A DNA stretch of 64,000 nt from Sporothrix humicola. Lineage: Eukaryota > Ascomycota > Sordariomycetes > Ophiostomatales > Ophiostomataceae. Shown one piece after another: positions 11,436 to 23,051 of this stretch (the stretch's first letter is position 1; the number at the start of each line of letters is the position of its first letter). The stretch is from assembly GCA_021396245.1 (NCBI GenBank), contig WNYE01000069.1:163263-227262 (forward strand), given 5' to 3'. The notes below the pieces were generated by a model. That model was not told where the DNA came from and ran no database searches. It saw nothing but the letters and a program-made list of their open reading frames with translations. The position numbers were made by a program, and so were the translations under genes.

Positions 11436-13455
11436 TCATGATCTTAAACCGATGAGCTCGAAGACGACAGGAATAATCTCGACCGCAAGCCATCCGATGC
11501 CTGGAGCAGTGTTAGCAAATAGAAAACAATAAAGAAGACTGTAAAGGCACCCGTGGGGACGGAAGCCAACTTACCAGTATACACAATGAGTTTTGTGACG
11601 ACCTCCACATCGTAGCGCACACGCGGCTTCACCAGCTTCTCAAACATCTCGCGCTCGCCCAGCTCGTCTTGCCGGCCCACAAACAGGTCCGGTTCATCGC
11701 CGCTTGGGTCGTCCTCGGTGTTTAACCGCGGGAACGCTACTGTTTGCTGTGACTGCGGCACCTCCACCACGGTGCCCTGGCCCATCATCTCCTCAAACTG
11801 CGCTAGCGAGTTTTTCCGCTTAACGGATCCCTTGCCCTCACGTTCGTTTGCTGCACCGCCGACATTGATGCCACTGCTGGTACCTGCGCCTGCAGAAGAA
11901 GACGGCGCCAAGTCGCCGTCTGCCTGTGCCTGCTCGCTGCGCAGGTCGTAAAAGCTGCTCTTGCTCCGGACACTACCCTGGCTGCCGATGCTTTCACGTC
12001 TACGCCGCTCACGATAGGCAAGCGTCTCGTACGCGTCGGCAGCACTCTGCGGGCCGATGCTGATTGACCGACCACGGCGCGCATTGCGGATATTGCGCAC
12101 CATGATGGGGATATCGCTGACGCTGGGGATGACATTGTCGGTGCGCAACATCAGCACCTCGGGGATCTTCCCGTACTCACTGGCCTGCACGAAGAAGCGG
12201 CGCGGCAGGTTGAGGCCGTGCGTCTCGATGACACGGAACAAGAAAGGCAAGACTTTGAGTAGCGTTGGCTTCATTACCTCCCGCCATGCAAACACGACGA
12301 GGACACCAAACACGACACGTGCCAGTGCAATGGGCAGACTTGGTGAGGCGATACCGCCAGGAAGGATGGAAAGCGTTTCGCGGAGGCGGCTGATATGCCA
12401 TGTGCCGATTTCGAGGCCGATCATGACGCCTGCAAAGGCGACCGAGTCGTCAAAGCATGGACAGTCGTCTGCTGGCTCCGGATGAATGCGCACTAGGACA
12501 ATGATGACTAAGGCAGCGATGATAGGTGCCCACCAAGAACTCTGCTGCATGTATGCATCAAGAGACGGCACCCAGTAGAACTCCACCCAGCTAATAAGAG
12601 CGCCCAAGACGCTTCCAAAGACAACGTCGAAGAAGCCGTGCATGCCACAGTACAGGCGTCCGACGATAATGGAGAAAGCGTAAAAGTAGCTGAGGCCCTC
12701 GAGGAAGAGCTTCGTGGACGGCGCAAAGTCGGATTGGCTGAGATGGAGAACAGCAAAGACCGCGACAGACACTGCGTTTGTAGAATGTGTTGATGGGAAA
12801 CCGTACTCAAGCGCAACGGAGTCGGACATGGTGATACGGTGGAGTGGAGGCGAGAGTGGTCGAGGGAGCGAGCACATGTCTTTGATGAAGCCACTGAAGA
12901 AGACGCCCGAGGCGAGAATATGGACGAGGCTGTGGGTTGTTAGCTGCGTATTCTTTCGTGGGCATTCCCCGCGATCTTGTCCGTTTATGCCGCCTCATCA
13001 AGTACATACCCTTTTCCAAACATCTGGTAGTCGAACCAAAACAGCATGGGCAGACCGATCATGAAGAATGTGTGTGTGCCGAGGTTGGCCGTGATCGCAA
13101 AGTAGCTATCCAGCGCCGGCGTGCGCATCTTGTTCTGGAAGTACGCCAGGTATGGCGTCTCCCAGCGCACGAGGGGCAGCAGCCTCTGGCGCAATCGATA
13201 CCGCCATTTGGGCAGCGCGCGCTTATCTGGGGACAACTGTGTTAGCTCTCATCCCATATCTGGTCCATTTCACCCGCCCGCCTTTTGACAGCACCTACAG
13301 TGGTCTAAGCTCCTCAGTCCTGCATCCACGACGTTGCTGTCGCCGTGCTTGTGTCCGTGCCCGTGATCGTTTTCTTGAGCAACCTTAATTGTCGGGATAT
13401 CGCCCCCCGCGCCGCCGCGCCGTGCGCCATTGTGGGATGCCGCTGCGGCGCTCAT
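11436..13455 (-). CDS. LCB3: Dihydrosphingosine/sphingosine 1-phosphate phosphatase (LCB3/YSR3 type)
   Basis: Four exons are proposed: 13299-13455, 13010-13226, 11575-12929 and 11436-11500. They give 597 residues. The product is a multi-pass ER enzyme of the PAP2 superfamily that dephosphorylates long-chain base phosphates, so it controls sphingoid base salvage and signalling. The three catalytic motifs are visible: K-x6-RP (KDMCSLPRP), PSTH (GFPSTHS) and R-x5-H-x3-D (GRLYCGMHGFFD). An N-terminal conserved block reads RALPKWRYRLR and is followed by hydrophobic helices. Residues about 370-530 form a long Ser-rich, probably cytosolic loop. The last short exon restores the family C terminus (GIGWLAVE). 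Introns carry GCTAAC branch points. The gene is divergent from OAR1, with 1.08 kb between the starts. Confidence 0.9.
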
Positions 13456-14531
13456 TTGTCGTGGCGGCAGGTGGGAAGAGTATGTCGGAGTCGGTCAAGA
13501 TTAAGGGGCGGTCGTCGGTGGCTGTCGAGGAGAAAAGCAGAGTCGCGCTTCGTATCGAGGGGAGGAAATTCGTTGTCTGTTTTCACCGATAGGAGTGCCA
13601 AGGACGATAACGTGGCAGTCGCAAAACGATCAAAAAAGGAGATTGAGGACCTCCCTCAAGGTAGTATCGTGGGGGAGGGGAGAAGGGGTTATGGCGGTTT
13701 GGCGGATTCGAATCGAGAACTTAAAGGTCGGCGATGTTCTCTCGAAGAAAGGGGAAAGGGGAAACGGCAGCTGTTAAGCCATGGGTGGGTTCTTTTGAGA
13801 AGGTGTGTACCCAAGATGCGAGGACCGGACAAGCTGGTGGAGGGAAGGACCGACCGAGGTTCAGAACGTATGATGTCAAGACGGAGCCCGAGCAAAAAGA
13901 GGAAGGGACAAGAGGGAAGCTCTTGCCAGCACACGCTGTGAAAGAAAAGAGCCGATAGAGAAGAGGAAGGAGCGGAAGGCCGACAAGAACTGGCGGAAGG
14001 AAGAGGGCTGAAAGTCAACAGTGAGATACTGAGATAGATACGGAGAATGTGCACCCAATGCCGTGGAAGAAAATAATATGAGAGCCGCCAATTCGCACAT
14101 GCGTCCGTGAGATGCTGTGAATTTTTTGGGTGGTAAGCCAGCCACCCCTCTGTTAGTGCTATCCAATTGGCCGTATTGGCTGAAGCAGCCCCTGGACGAC
14201 GGAGGATAAAAGGTCTTTTCGCAGCGGAAAAAGGGGGGAACTTTTTAGCGCACTTTGCCTGCCCGCGCCTTGCGTCTGATCTCGGCCTGTGTTGCTTGTT
14301 GGTGGTGGGTCTGGGAAGGTGCAGCCCACCAATTCGAAGCTTGAATGGGTCCACTGTTGGCAGCTCTTTCCCACGCTTACATGCCCCAGAAAACCGTTTT
14401 CATGTGCTACAGGACAATAGCATGAAAGAACTGAAGGAGACGATGTCATAGCAAGGCTGACATCAACATTTTCCAGACTACGAAACACACAACTACCAGC
14501 ACACACACACATTGGATCTCACACACAGTCC
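13456..14531. other. Divergent promoter region LCB3/OAR1
   Basis: This interval separates two divergent starts. It contains a 221-codon open frame on the minus strand, rich in Ser, Leu and Arg, that I regard as chance. A CA repeat (ACACACAC) lies just before the OAR1 ATG. Confidence 0.5.
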
Positions 14532-15925
14532 ATGAAGCTGTCAATATCAACACGGCCGCTTCTGTCGGCAGGTCTTTGGCGGCCTTGTGCAACAAGGGCC
14601 AGCTTTATACAAAGCCGCAGCTTCGCCTCCAGTGAGAGCAGGCGCTACAACGACGATGAACGGATTGAAGGCGACGGCTACTCCCCTTCTTACGACCCCT
14701 TGGGGGCTGAGCGAGACAACAGTTCCTTCCGGGAATCGTGGCTGTTGGACAGGAGGGCGATAATTACGGGCGGCAGCCGTGGCATCGGCGAGGCGATAGC
14801 TGTCCGGCTGGCAAAATCAGGCGCGCGATGTCTCTTGGTTGGCCGCGAAGAATGGGCTTTGAAGAATGCTGTCAGAAACCTTGACCAGCTATCGGTCGGT
14901 ATCCCACATGGAAACGCAGGTAACGATGCACCTTCGGGTGTCCACTCATATATCGTGGGCGATGTCCGCGATGACAAGACGTGGAAAGTGCTTTTCCAAA
15001 CGGTTCGTCCCCTTCCTTTCGTGTGTGTCTCATTTCATTCTCGTCTCTCTGACTGACATGTACTTTGCCTCATTTGCAGCCGAATGTCAGCATCCTCATA
15101 AACGCTGCCGGGATCACGCACAACTCGTATTTGTCGCGGACGGCTCCCGATAATATCCGTGACATTATCGGCGTGAATTTATACGGCACCACCCTGGGCT
15201 GCCGGCAAGCACTGACAAGTTGGATGACCAACCGGAGCAGGGACCGTGTCATCATAAACATCAGCAGCCTGTTGGCATTCCGGGGCGGTGTCGGGGCGGC
15301 AGCCTACTCTGCATCAAAAGCAGGCATTATCGGCCTTACACGAGCCATCGCCGACGAGGGCAAGGCACGGGCGATCCGTGCAAATGTCATTGTTCCGGGC
15401 TACATCGAGACCGAGATGACGGAGAGTAAGTTGAATATGCTATTATTTGCTTTTAGTGTTGTTACATCTCGTGCTATGCAGTGTATCCTCCATGCGCCAA
15501 AAACAGACCATCCTCCTAGAACGCCGCCATCGCCTTCACATTTCCACCTTGACTCCCTTTCACATCCACCCACTCCCATAGTTATCCGAGAGCCATTAAA
15601 TTGCCAATGGCGAAAAGACAGAAAAGACGCTATCGTTACAAAATGGCCACTAACAGCCGCATGCTTGCTGCGTTTGTTATGCTCAAATATGAAGAACTGG
15701 CTCGGCTAACCGTACAATGTTTGGACATGGCCCGCGGCCATGTCTGCTGCTTTCCCCTTCATTTTAGCTATACAAGAACCTCATCGGACGATGCTGAGAA
15801 ACAAAATTCCGGCAGGACGGTTCGGCCGGCCCAGCGAGGTGGCCGACGCCGCCTTTTTCTTGATCAACAACAGATACGCAAACAACTGCGTACTCAACCT
15901 CGACGGAGGCCTGAGTGCCGTGTAA
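14532..15925 (+). CDS. OAR1: Mitochondrial 3-oxoacyl-[acyl-carrier-protein] reductase (SDR family)
   Basis: Three exons (14532-15002, 15080-15425, 15768-15925) encode 324 residues. The enzyme is a FabG-like short-chain dehydrogenase, the NADPH-dependent ketoacyl-ACP reductase of mitochondrial type II fatty acid synthesis, the pathway that feeds lipoate. The first ~40 residues are basic, Ser-rich and lack acidic residues, as in a matrix presequence. The dinucleotide site TGGSRGIG, the INAAG motif, the catalytic ISS ... YSASK pair and the C-terminal GRFGRPSEVA block are all visible. Intron 1 has an unusual donor (GTTCGT). Intron 2 is long (342 nt), with a GCTAAC branch point near 15705; its acceptor could be after 15767 or after 15776, differing by three residues. 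Assignment to OAR1 rather than another SDR rests on the presequence and overall likeness. Confidence 0.85.
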
Positions 15926-16064
15926 AGAATGTACTGGCAGTTGAACGAGAAAAAGATGGAGACGGGCTGGATATGGTGGATCTACCATATACCACGTACC
16001 ATAAATAGCAATCATATATGCTGCATATGGCGTGTACCAATGTCAACTGGTATCGAGGGAGAAA

Positions 16065-18210
16065 TCAATCGTCGATAACAACGGCGGCACTGGTGCCATT
16101 AGCGGCAGGTGCCTCCTCCGTTGCCTTTTCTGGCACGACCTTGGACTTCTTCGCCGCCGGCTCGTCGCCGTCACCTTCACGTGGCCGTTTGTTATTTGAC
16201 GGCTGGTTGTCCTCTGGGATAATGAGGTCGTCGTCGTCGTCCACAGTGAGAGGCTGCTTCGAGTTAGAGGCGCCGTTCGCCTGCGGCGCCGGCTTGGGAG
16301 CCTTCTTGGGCTGCTTCGGGATATTTGCGGTGCCATCAGGGTTCCGGTCGCTCAGGCTGGCAACAGCAAATGGTTTGCCGTCAAGAGATCCCTTCCTGTA
16401 TATCAAATTTGGGTTAGATAAAAAAAACATTCCCCTGTATAATAGAGTATAGACTTGTAAACACAGCATTTTTTAGACGTACGCTTTTTGAAGATTGATG
16501 ACAACGTTGACGAAGGGCTCGTCAGTATCGTCTGTGACAGTGAGGAAGGTGCCGTGGCCGATGCTGAGCTCCGACAGCTTCTTGTCGAGGTTGTCTGTTT
16601 CGTCGATATCGTACAGAATGCCGACCTCGTTGCTGACGACAAATTCGCCCTCCGCATCAAACTTGAGCTGTTCCTTAACAAATCCGTCGACCACATCCTT
16701 GAGCGTGATCTTGTCAAAGTCGACGTCGAGGGTAACCTGGAACGCGCTGCAGACGGGGCATTCCGGGTTGGGTCTCCGTGGCCGGTCGGAAGCAAGCATG
16801 TGGTCGGTAGCGTTGGGGGCCAAAAAGACCTCTTTGACAGAATCATACTGTCCACGGAGCACCTTGAATGACTGCAAGACACAAAGGCCGGCCACGATGG
16901 CGTTGGTCGTGGCAATGGCCGGGATGATGTTGCCGGCCATCTGCTTGATATCGAAGCGCGACTTGCGCTCGATGCCAAACAGCGTTGCGCGTATGTTGGC
17001 ACTGGCCACCACAAAGTCGAGCGTGTCAATGTCGTCCTTGTCAAACTCAATAATGGCGCCCTCAGAGCCCTCGCCCTTCTCCTTGGCAGCGACAACGCGC
17101 TTGCAGAGACGGTCGATGCTATCGTTGAGCACGACAACGTTTTCCTCAAGCGTCCACACCCTTTGGCCATCGCGCAGAAGCTCTTGCTTGTTTTCGATTG
17201 CTAGGCCTGTGGCGTCACGCGACATCACCTCCCCATAACCCAGCGGCTCGGGTGGCGACCGCGTCTTCCACATATCCACCATGGACCGCAGCCGCAACAG
17301 GTCGGTCTGGAAGACCTTGTCAAACAGCATATGGCTGAAGTTCGGTGTGCCAATAGCCTGGCGGATAGCCTTGAGGGCCTGCGACTCCTTCTTCAGCTCG
17401 GCAATCTCGTCTGCGTTTTGCGCGTCGTCCGAGTGGTCAAAGGCCGACTCGTCCTCGCTGTCACCATACATCTCGTTCAGCAGGTAGTTCTTGCCCCATA
17501 CGATGCAGTGGATGATCTGGCTGGGCGTGCTGCGGATTGTGCACACAGGGAACGACTTGGGCACCTCTTTGGGGCTGCAGTCGTAGCAAGCAGTGACGCC
17601 ACGCTTGATCACCTGAACCTGGCCCAAGAAGCCTGTCGTGCCGCTCTCGATCAGGGGGACACCGGCCGCGAGGCACATGCGGTTGACGCGGCGGCGGGCA
17701 TCGAGGTTGTCAAGGGCATTGAAGACGACGGTGAAGCCGGCAAAGAAGGAAACGTCGAAAGTCTTGATATCGGTGTGATGGGCCACGAGGTTGACGAGAG
17801 GATTGAACCGCTGTGCAGCATCGCGAGCTACCAGTGCCTTGGACTTTTTGATGTGCTCGTGGCGGAAGAGGAACTGTCGATTGAGGTTGCTGAGGTCAAT
17901 TGTGTCGAGGTCGACAATGTGGACTTCTTTGAAACCAGTCTGAACAAGTGTTTTGAGAAGTTCGCAGCCGATGCCGCCGGCTCCAACGAGAAGAACACGG
18001 GACTGAAAAAAGGAAAGCAATACGTTAGCTGCCTGTCCTTCTGTAGCTTAATTGGCGGCATGCACTTACCTGCTTGACGAGGGCATTCAGGCCGGGGCCG
18101 AGAGTGCCCATATTGTGTGCATCGCGCGGTGCGTTTTCTGTCATCTGGACTTGTGTTGGTCTTGTTTGTGACGCAGGCGCGTTTGCTGGAGCATCCACTG
18201 CCGTCGCCAT
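16065..18210 (-). CDS. UBA2: SUMO-activating enzyme catalytic subunit Uba2
   Basis: Three exons (18070-18210, 16483-18002, 16065-16395) encode 663 residues. With Aos1 this nuclear E1 adenylates SUMO and carries it as a thioester before transfer to Ubc9. The adenylation domain starts with GAGGIGCE and has the RQFLFR and NALDN signatures. The catalytic cysteine lies in FPVCTIRSTP, followed by the family sequence IIHCIVWGKNYL. Zinc-binding CxxC pairs appear (CYDC and CPVC). A ubiquitin-fold domain occupies roughly 450-560. The C-terminal tail is acidic, then basic, with nuclear localisation-like KRPREG and AAKKSK. The 87-nt last intron joins AYV/AKG across a GTACGT donor. The stop codon is only 139 bp from that of OAR1, so the 3' ends of the two transcripts probably overlap. 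Confidence 0.95.
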
Positions 18211-18629
18211 GGCTGGTTGTGGAGTCTCTCTGATGGGTTTGTTGGCAAAGGGTGCGCTGTTGGATAAGGCACGAGGGTTGGTGATCGAGGGCTGGGGATC
18301 GAGGGATCGAAGTTGAAGTCAACAAACGGGCGGTGGCGAGAGAGTAAACGAAAGAAAGAAAATAAAATAACGAGTGATCGAGTACTAAGCACTATGCGAC
18401 AGCCAGCTTGGATAATGCTGAAGGCCGGGGCAATGGTGCAAAAAAAGGAACGATAAGAGACTGAAAAAGTGCAATTGCAAAAGCTGCACAAGAAAAGCGT
18501 CGTCGAGCAAGAAACGAAAGCTGTGAATGGGTGCAAAAGAGACGAGGCGCGAAGTCGAAACGAAAAGGCTCGTTCAAAATAGTGCACCAAAAATGGCCCC
18601 GTAAATAGTGTCGCGGCGGTTGTAAAATG

Positions 18630-18760
18630 CAGTCGCGAGTGAATGTGAGACAGGGCTGACTACTGCACTGAGAGTGCGCTGAGCCGAGGAAGGTGCGACT
18701 GAAGTGAGTGAATGGGCGACAGTCGCGCAAGTACGCGCTTTCACAGGGAAGGAGCGACTG
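18630..18760. promoter_or_regulatory. Cluster of GCGACTG / CAGTCGC motifs
   Basis: Within 131 bp the heptamer occurs as CAGTCGC (18630-18636), GCGACTG (18695-18701), an inverted pair GCGACAGTCGC (18716-18726) and GCGACTG (18754-18760). Repetition in both orientations within a divergent promoter suggests binding sites for an unknown factor. No known fungal regulator is assigned. Confidence 0.4.
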
Positions 18761-19155
18761 CGCAAACAGCCGTAAAGTGCAGATGTCGTGCGATTCGTCG
18801 TGCGGCTCGTTTGCCCCACTGAAATTGTTGTTGTCGGCCCGTCACTTCTCCTTTATCACTGGAACTGCCAGCTGCCAAGGTGAAAAAGTCGAGTGCCTGC
18901 CGTTTGGAGCCGCTTTTTGTGGCAAGGATATCAGGACCCCATATCAAAGAGTCAGGGACTCAAACGGTGGTCTTCTTTTTGTCTAAGAGATAAAAAAGCC
19001 AATTGGCAAGTGTATTGTCAGATATTCACATCCATGTAAGTTTTGCCATTTTATTTTGAGAGAGCACTGCTTGTATAAGGAGTTAGCTTTGTCACGGGCA
19101 AATAGGAGTCACTGTCAAATCACGGTGAACAAAATCTCGGTGAGAAGACAAAGGA

Positions 19156-19163
19156 TATAAAAG
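19156..19163 (+). promoter_or_regulatory. TATA box of QNG1
   Basis: TATAAAAG lies 81 bp before the QNG1 ATG at 19244. The match to the consensus and the spacing are good for a fungal core promoter. Confidence 0.55.
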
Positions 19164-19243
19164 GGACAGCATTTTTTGAATTTTGATATTCCTTTCAGCT
19201 ATTCTACTTCAATAATTACGCTCGATTTTCTAACTCTTACAGA

Positions 19244-20403
19244 ATGTCTGACGACGAAGCGGACCCCGAGCTCGTTGAGCTGCTGCGGCAGCACTTCTTT
19301 GGCAAGCCGACGGTCGATGAGGATGCCGAAACCGGCGTTCTCGAAGGCGCCGAGCATGTCTACGATAACGCGATCGATGTGGCGCTGGACATGCGGTCGT
19401 GCAAAAATGCCGCCGAGGCCATCCACAGCCAGATGCAGGCCAAGAACTACACAACGTCAACATGGGCCGAGCACGAGCTGCATCCCAAAACTCGTGACGA
19501 GAGCACTGTGGCCTTCATTTTCACCATGGACCTGCTCAACTTTTCGTTTTGGTCGGAGCTGTCCGAGGCCGACCGGTTCGGCATCGACTACCGCGGGAAA
19601 AAGTGGACAGGCTACTGGAGCCTTGTCGCTGCTCTCCAAAGAGCCCTTGAAGAAGGTGAGCCAACAAAGCAAAACGGCAAAACAAAATCATGCTGCGTAC
19701 TAATTCCCAGGCAGATATCCCCATCACATCATCCGACTTTTGGCAGAGCGAGGACGAGTGCAACATGGAGTTGATGCGGAAGGTGTTCCGGTCGGCATCC
19801 GACGAGGAAATGCCGCTGCTCGCCGAGCGTCTCGAGTGTCTTCGCGAGGCCGGCCGTGTTTTGTACGAAAAGTACGAGTGCAGTTTTGTCAATGTCGTCG
19901 AGGCGGCCGGCGGGTCGGCCACGAAGCTCGTCAATATCCTGGCGCGCGACTTTTCTTGCTTCCGCGACGAGTTTCCTTACGAACACCGCCGCAAGCCCGT
20001 GCGGTTTCTCAAGCGGGCGCAGATTCTGGTGGCCGAGCTGTGGGCATGCTTTGATGGCAAAGACTACGGCGAATTCCGCGACATTGACAAGCTGACCATG
20101 TTTGCCGACTACCGCGTGCCGCAGATCCTGCAGTCCATGGGCTGCCTCTACTACAGCCCGCCGCTCATGACCGCGATCCAGGAGAAGCGGCCAATTGAGA
20201 GCGGATGCGGCTGGGAGATGCAGCTGCGGGCGTGCAGCATCTGGTGCGTGGAGCTGATCCGGCGGGAGATCCTGCGGCAGCACCCCGACGCCAAGGTCAA
20301 TGCCATTCTGATTGACTTTTTCTTGTATGACACCATGAAGGAGCTGGAGGCGGCCGGCAAGGACGACATCCCGCACCATCGGACGCGGAGCATTTGGTAC
20401 TGA
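19244..20403 (+). CDS. QNG1: Queuosine 5'-phosphate N-glycosylase (queuosine salvage, DUF2419)
   Basis: Two exons (19244-19655, 19715-20403) encode 366 residues. The family releases queuine from queuosine 5'-monophosphate so that the base can be inserted into tRNA by eukaryotic TGT. Eukaryotes cannot make queuine, so this is a salvage enzyme. Family hallmarks seen here are the region NFSFW, the block GIDYRGKKWTGYWSL, and downstream FADYRVPQIL and the C-terminal INAILIDFFLYD-like sequence (here VNAILIDFFLYD). The length matches the family. The splice uses donor GTGAGC and the second AG of CCAGGCAG, the only choice that keeps the frame. The gene is convergent with POLD4. Confidence 0.9.
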
Positions 20404-20779
20404 GCCAGCCTGGAGCTGGTCTACCGTATGCCTGTGACGGCGTGTGTTCAGTTGAAAGTTTTGATTTTTTATCACTCTACCTTACTGGGACGGCCTTTTG
20501 TTTTGCGTTGCGTTTTGTTAGCGATACCACAGTAGAGATTCCGGTTTGCAGCGGATAAAATCAAAGATTTCGTATTTCGCGAGATTTGTCGAAACTGTAC
20601 AATGTAAATGTAAGAATCATTTTTGTGAAATGCAGACGGCGCCCGTAACCCGGCAGAAAATAAACGGCAAGAAAAAAAAGATAAAAATACACATGGCAAA
20701 AACTGAACCGTAGCCATGTCGTCGCTTGCACCGCTGTCCCTGTAATCATATTCCATAACACTTCTCGGCATTCTCTCGT
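20404..20779. other. Convergent 3' region QNG1/POLD4
   Basis: This 376-bp interval is AT-rich and lies between two stop codons. It holds only 3' untranslated sequence as far as I can see. Confidence 0.6.
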
Positions 20780-21504
20780 CTATGCCACCACGGGGGCATT
20801 CAAAATAGCATCGAACGACGACCGCTCAACACCCTCGACGCCCTTGGCTTCTTCCTTGAGCATCACGGCGAGCACCTCGATGGGTGGTGCCAGGCCAAGA
20901 CGCTGTGCACGCATCCACCTCGTTTTGCGAGTAATACCGACGCAGGGCTGTTTGTTAGCAGATGAACACAAAGGCAAATAGACTTTATATGTGGATGTGT
21001 GCCGCGCAAACTTACCCCAAATTGTGAACTAACGTCAAAGTGCCTCAGAACCTTCTCGCCCAGATCCAGGCCTTCTTGATGCACTCGTCGAGACATGCCC
21101 TCGGCCTCAATGGCCTTCCAATACCGCTTGACCTGTGCATCAGAGATGGCGTCGGCCTCGATTTCTGCTGCAGGACGGACGACAACCGCCGGTGCCTTGA
21201 CCTTGGCCTCGGCCGGCTGCTCCTCTTCTTTGTCGTCCTCTTCCTCTGCTGGCTCTGCCTCGTCTTCGGCCTCGATGTCGACCTTGGCCTTCTTGTCCTC
21301 AACCTCGATCTCCTCTGGCTTCTCCTCCTTCTCTTCCTTCTGCTCTTTCTCCTCCTTCTCCTTCTCGGTCTCCTTTGCCTTGGCCTTGTCCGTCAGCAGT
21401 GCAGCTTCCTTGGCCGACTGCCGTTGCACAGAGGGCTTCGTCACTCGATGGTTGAAGCTGAGTGTGGCCTGACGGCCGCCGGACACCTTTCTCGTCGTCG
21501 GCAT
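20780..21504 (-). CDS. POLD4: DNA polymerase delta subunit 4 (Cdm1/POLD4)
   Basis: Two exons (21016-21504, 20780-20947) encode 218 residues. The protein is the small accessory subunit of replicative polymerase delta, which helps hold the complex together and aids PCNA use. The N terminus has a degenerate PCNA-interaction-like motif (RQATLSF). Residues 45-110 are a low-complexity Glu/Lys region, probably disordered. The conserved POLD4 core lies in the last 90 residues: a basic segment with HQEGLDLGEKVLRHFD, then FGPCVGITRKTRW followed by RAQRLGLAPP. The intron sits exactly at FG/PCVG, with donor GTAAGT and a GCTAAC branch point. The gene is divergent from GUK1. Confidence 0.88.
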
Positions 21505-22202
21505 TGTGGTATATTCGTGGGTGGTGGGGGGTATCGTGAGGTAGATTATTGGGCTTTCGAGGTATAAATATATCGTCTTGAAGCTTTCGAAGCCGTAGTA
21601 GATGATAATGATGGTTGGAGGAAGATGTATGTTCGTTGAAGGCAGAAGTCCTCTTTGCGACCACCAATGACGCTGTGTGAATTACGAGCGGGGGGCTAAA
21701 GAGGCCTGTAAGTAGGTGCGCTGAGCGCCCTGTAAGACGGAGTAAACCAATGTAACTGGCTGGCGGGGCAACGCCAAAAGTACGGGAAAGCACGTGATGC
21801 AATTACAACGAAAAAAAATGTCTGAGAATGACCTCTGATTGGGGTCTTCACCATGGCCTGAACGCCGTTCGACTCACCGTTGAACCTGTCAAAATTCAAA
21901 ATGTATCCTGATCCAATTTCATAACCAAAAATAGCCAAAAATACACCATTTCGCCCTCGGTGACCCTTAATCATATTCAAGTTTTTTTTAGATCATCAAG
22001 GCAAGGCTACAAGGGCACTGTTTGCGACTTACCGCCCTTCACCGCCTCTAATCCCCCCACTGCGATTTTTCTGCCAGCGGTCTCTCGCCCGCTAATTCAC
22101 ATCGACAAATTCCCCACTGTCCTGCCACTTTCACCACTTCGACCTCCTTTTGCTTCGCTTGTTTCAGATACCCTTTGCTATTTCCCATTGTTTTCTCTTT
22201 TT
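21505..22202. other. Divergent promoter region POLD4/GUK1
   Basis: This 698-bp interval contains a TATA-like stretch (TATAAATATA near 21563) close to the POLD4 start and a CACGTG E-box near 21790. The GUK1 side is rich in CCTTT/CTTTC pyrimidine tracts. Confidence 0.5.
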
Positions 22203-23051
22203 ATGGCTTTGCGCCCTCTCTACTCTTCGACTTCAACTCCTCGTCTTGCGTACCGTCTGGCACAGCCTTTCCGCCTCCTCAATCACCATCACTGCGTCGC
22301 TCGATTCTTCCATTCCAGAACAATGGCTCCTCCGCCCGATACCCGTCCTATCGTCATCTCCGGCCCGTCAGGAGGTATTTGCGTCTCGATCCGTACTCCA
22401 ACTTCATCTGAATATGTCTAACTGTCCGTATAGTCGGCAAGGGCACCCTCTACAACCTGCTCTTCGAGCGCCACCCCGACACCTTCTGCAACTGTACGTC
22501 TTGGTCTCGAGTTCCATCTTTTTTCCATCAGCACCGATCATGGATCTAACATTGCTCTCCCTCCAGCCGTCTCTCACACCACCCGTGGCCCCCGCGCCGG
22601 CGAGAACCATGGCGAGCACTACCACTTCACCACCATGGAGCACTTTGAGGAGCTGATTGCCAAGGACGCCTTTGTCGAGCACGCCAAGTTCGGCGGCAAC
22701 CGCTACGGCACCAGCAAGCAGACCGTCGCCGACCAGACCGCCAAGGGCCGTGTCGTCGTCCTCGACATTGAGATGGAGGGTGTCAAGCAGATCCAGGAGC
22801 AGCGCGCCCGCGGTAGCAGCCTGGACGCTCGCTACGTCTTTATTGCCCCGCCGTCGGTCGAGATCTTGGAGAAGCGTCTGCGTGGCCGCGGCACCGAGAC
22901 CGAGGAGAACGTGCAGAAGCGCCTGAAGCAGGCCCTGGTCGAGCTCGAGTACAGCAAGACGCCCGGCGTGCATGACAAGATCATTGTCAACGACGACCTG
23001 GAGAAGGCCTACAAGGAGCTGGAGGACTTTGTCTACCAGCCCAAGCAGTAA
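22203..23051 (+). CDS. GUK1: Guanylate kinase with possible mitochondrial extension
   Basis: Three exons (22203-22374, 22434-22493, 22567-23051) encode 238 residues from the first ATG, or 198 from the in-frame ATG at 22323. Guanylate kinase converts GMP or dGMP plus ATP to GDP or dGDP. The P-loop GPSGVGKGT is formed across intron 1, which splits the Val codon. SHTTRGPRAGE, the GMP-binding region, and the YGTSK and DIEMEGVKQI blocks are intact. The shorter form matches the usual ~190-residue length. The 40 extra residues of the longer form are Arg/Ser/His-rich with no acidic residue, like a mitochondrial presequence. One gene may therefore give cytosolic and mitochondrial forms by leaky scanning or alternative transcription starts; this is inference. 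Confidence 0.92.

Larger units (their letters stand above)
18211..19243. other. Divergent promoter region UBA2/QNG1
   Basis: About 1 kb separates the two starts. It contains the GCGACTG motif cluster and a TATA-like box listed separately. No gene is supported. Confidence 0.55.

Noticed and set aside
13689..14354. 221-codon minus-strand frame between LCB3 and OAR1
   Set aside because: The composition is Ser/Leu/Arg-rich low complexity, it sits in a divergent promoter, and no conserved segment is seen.
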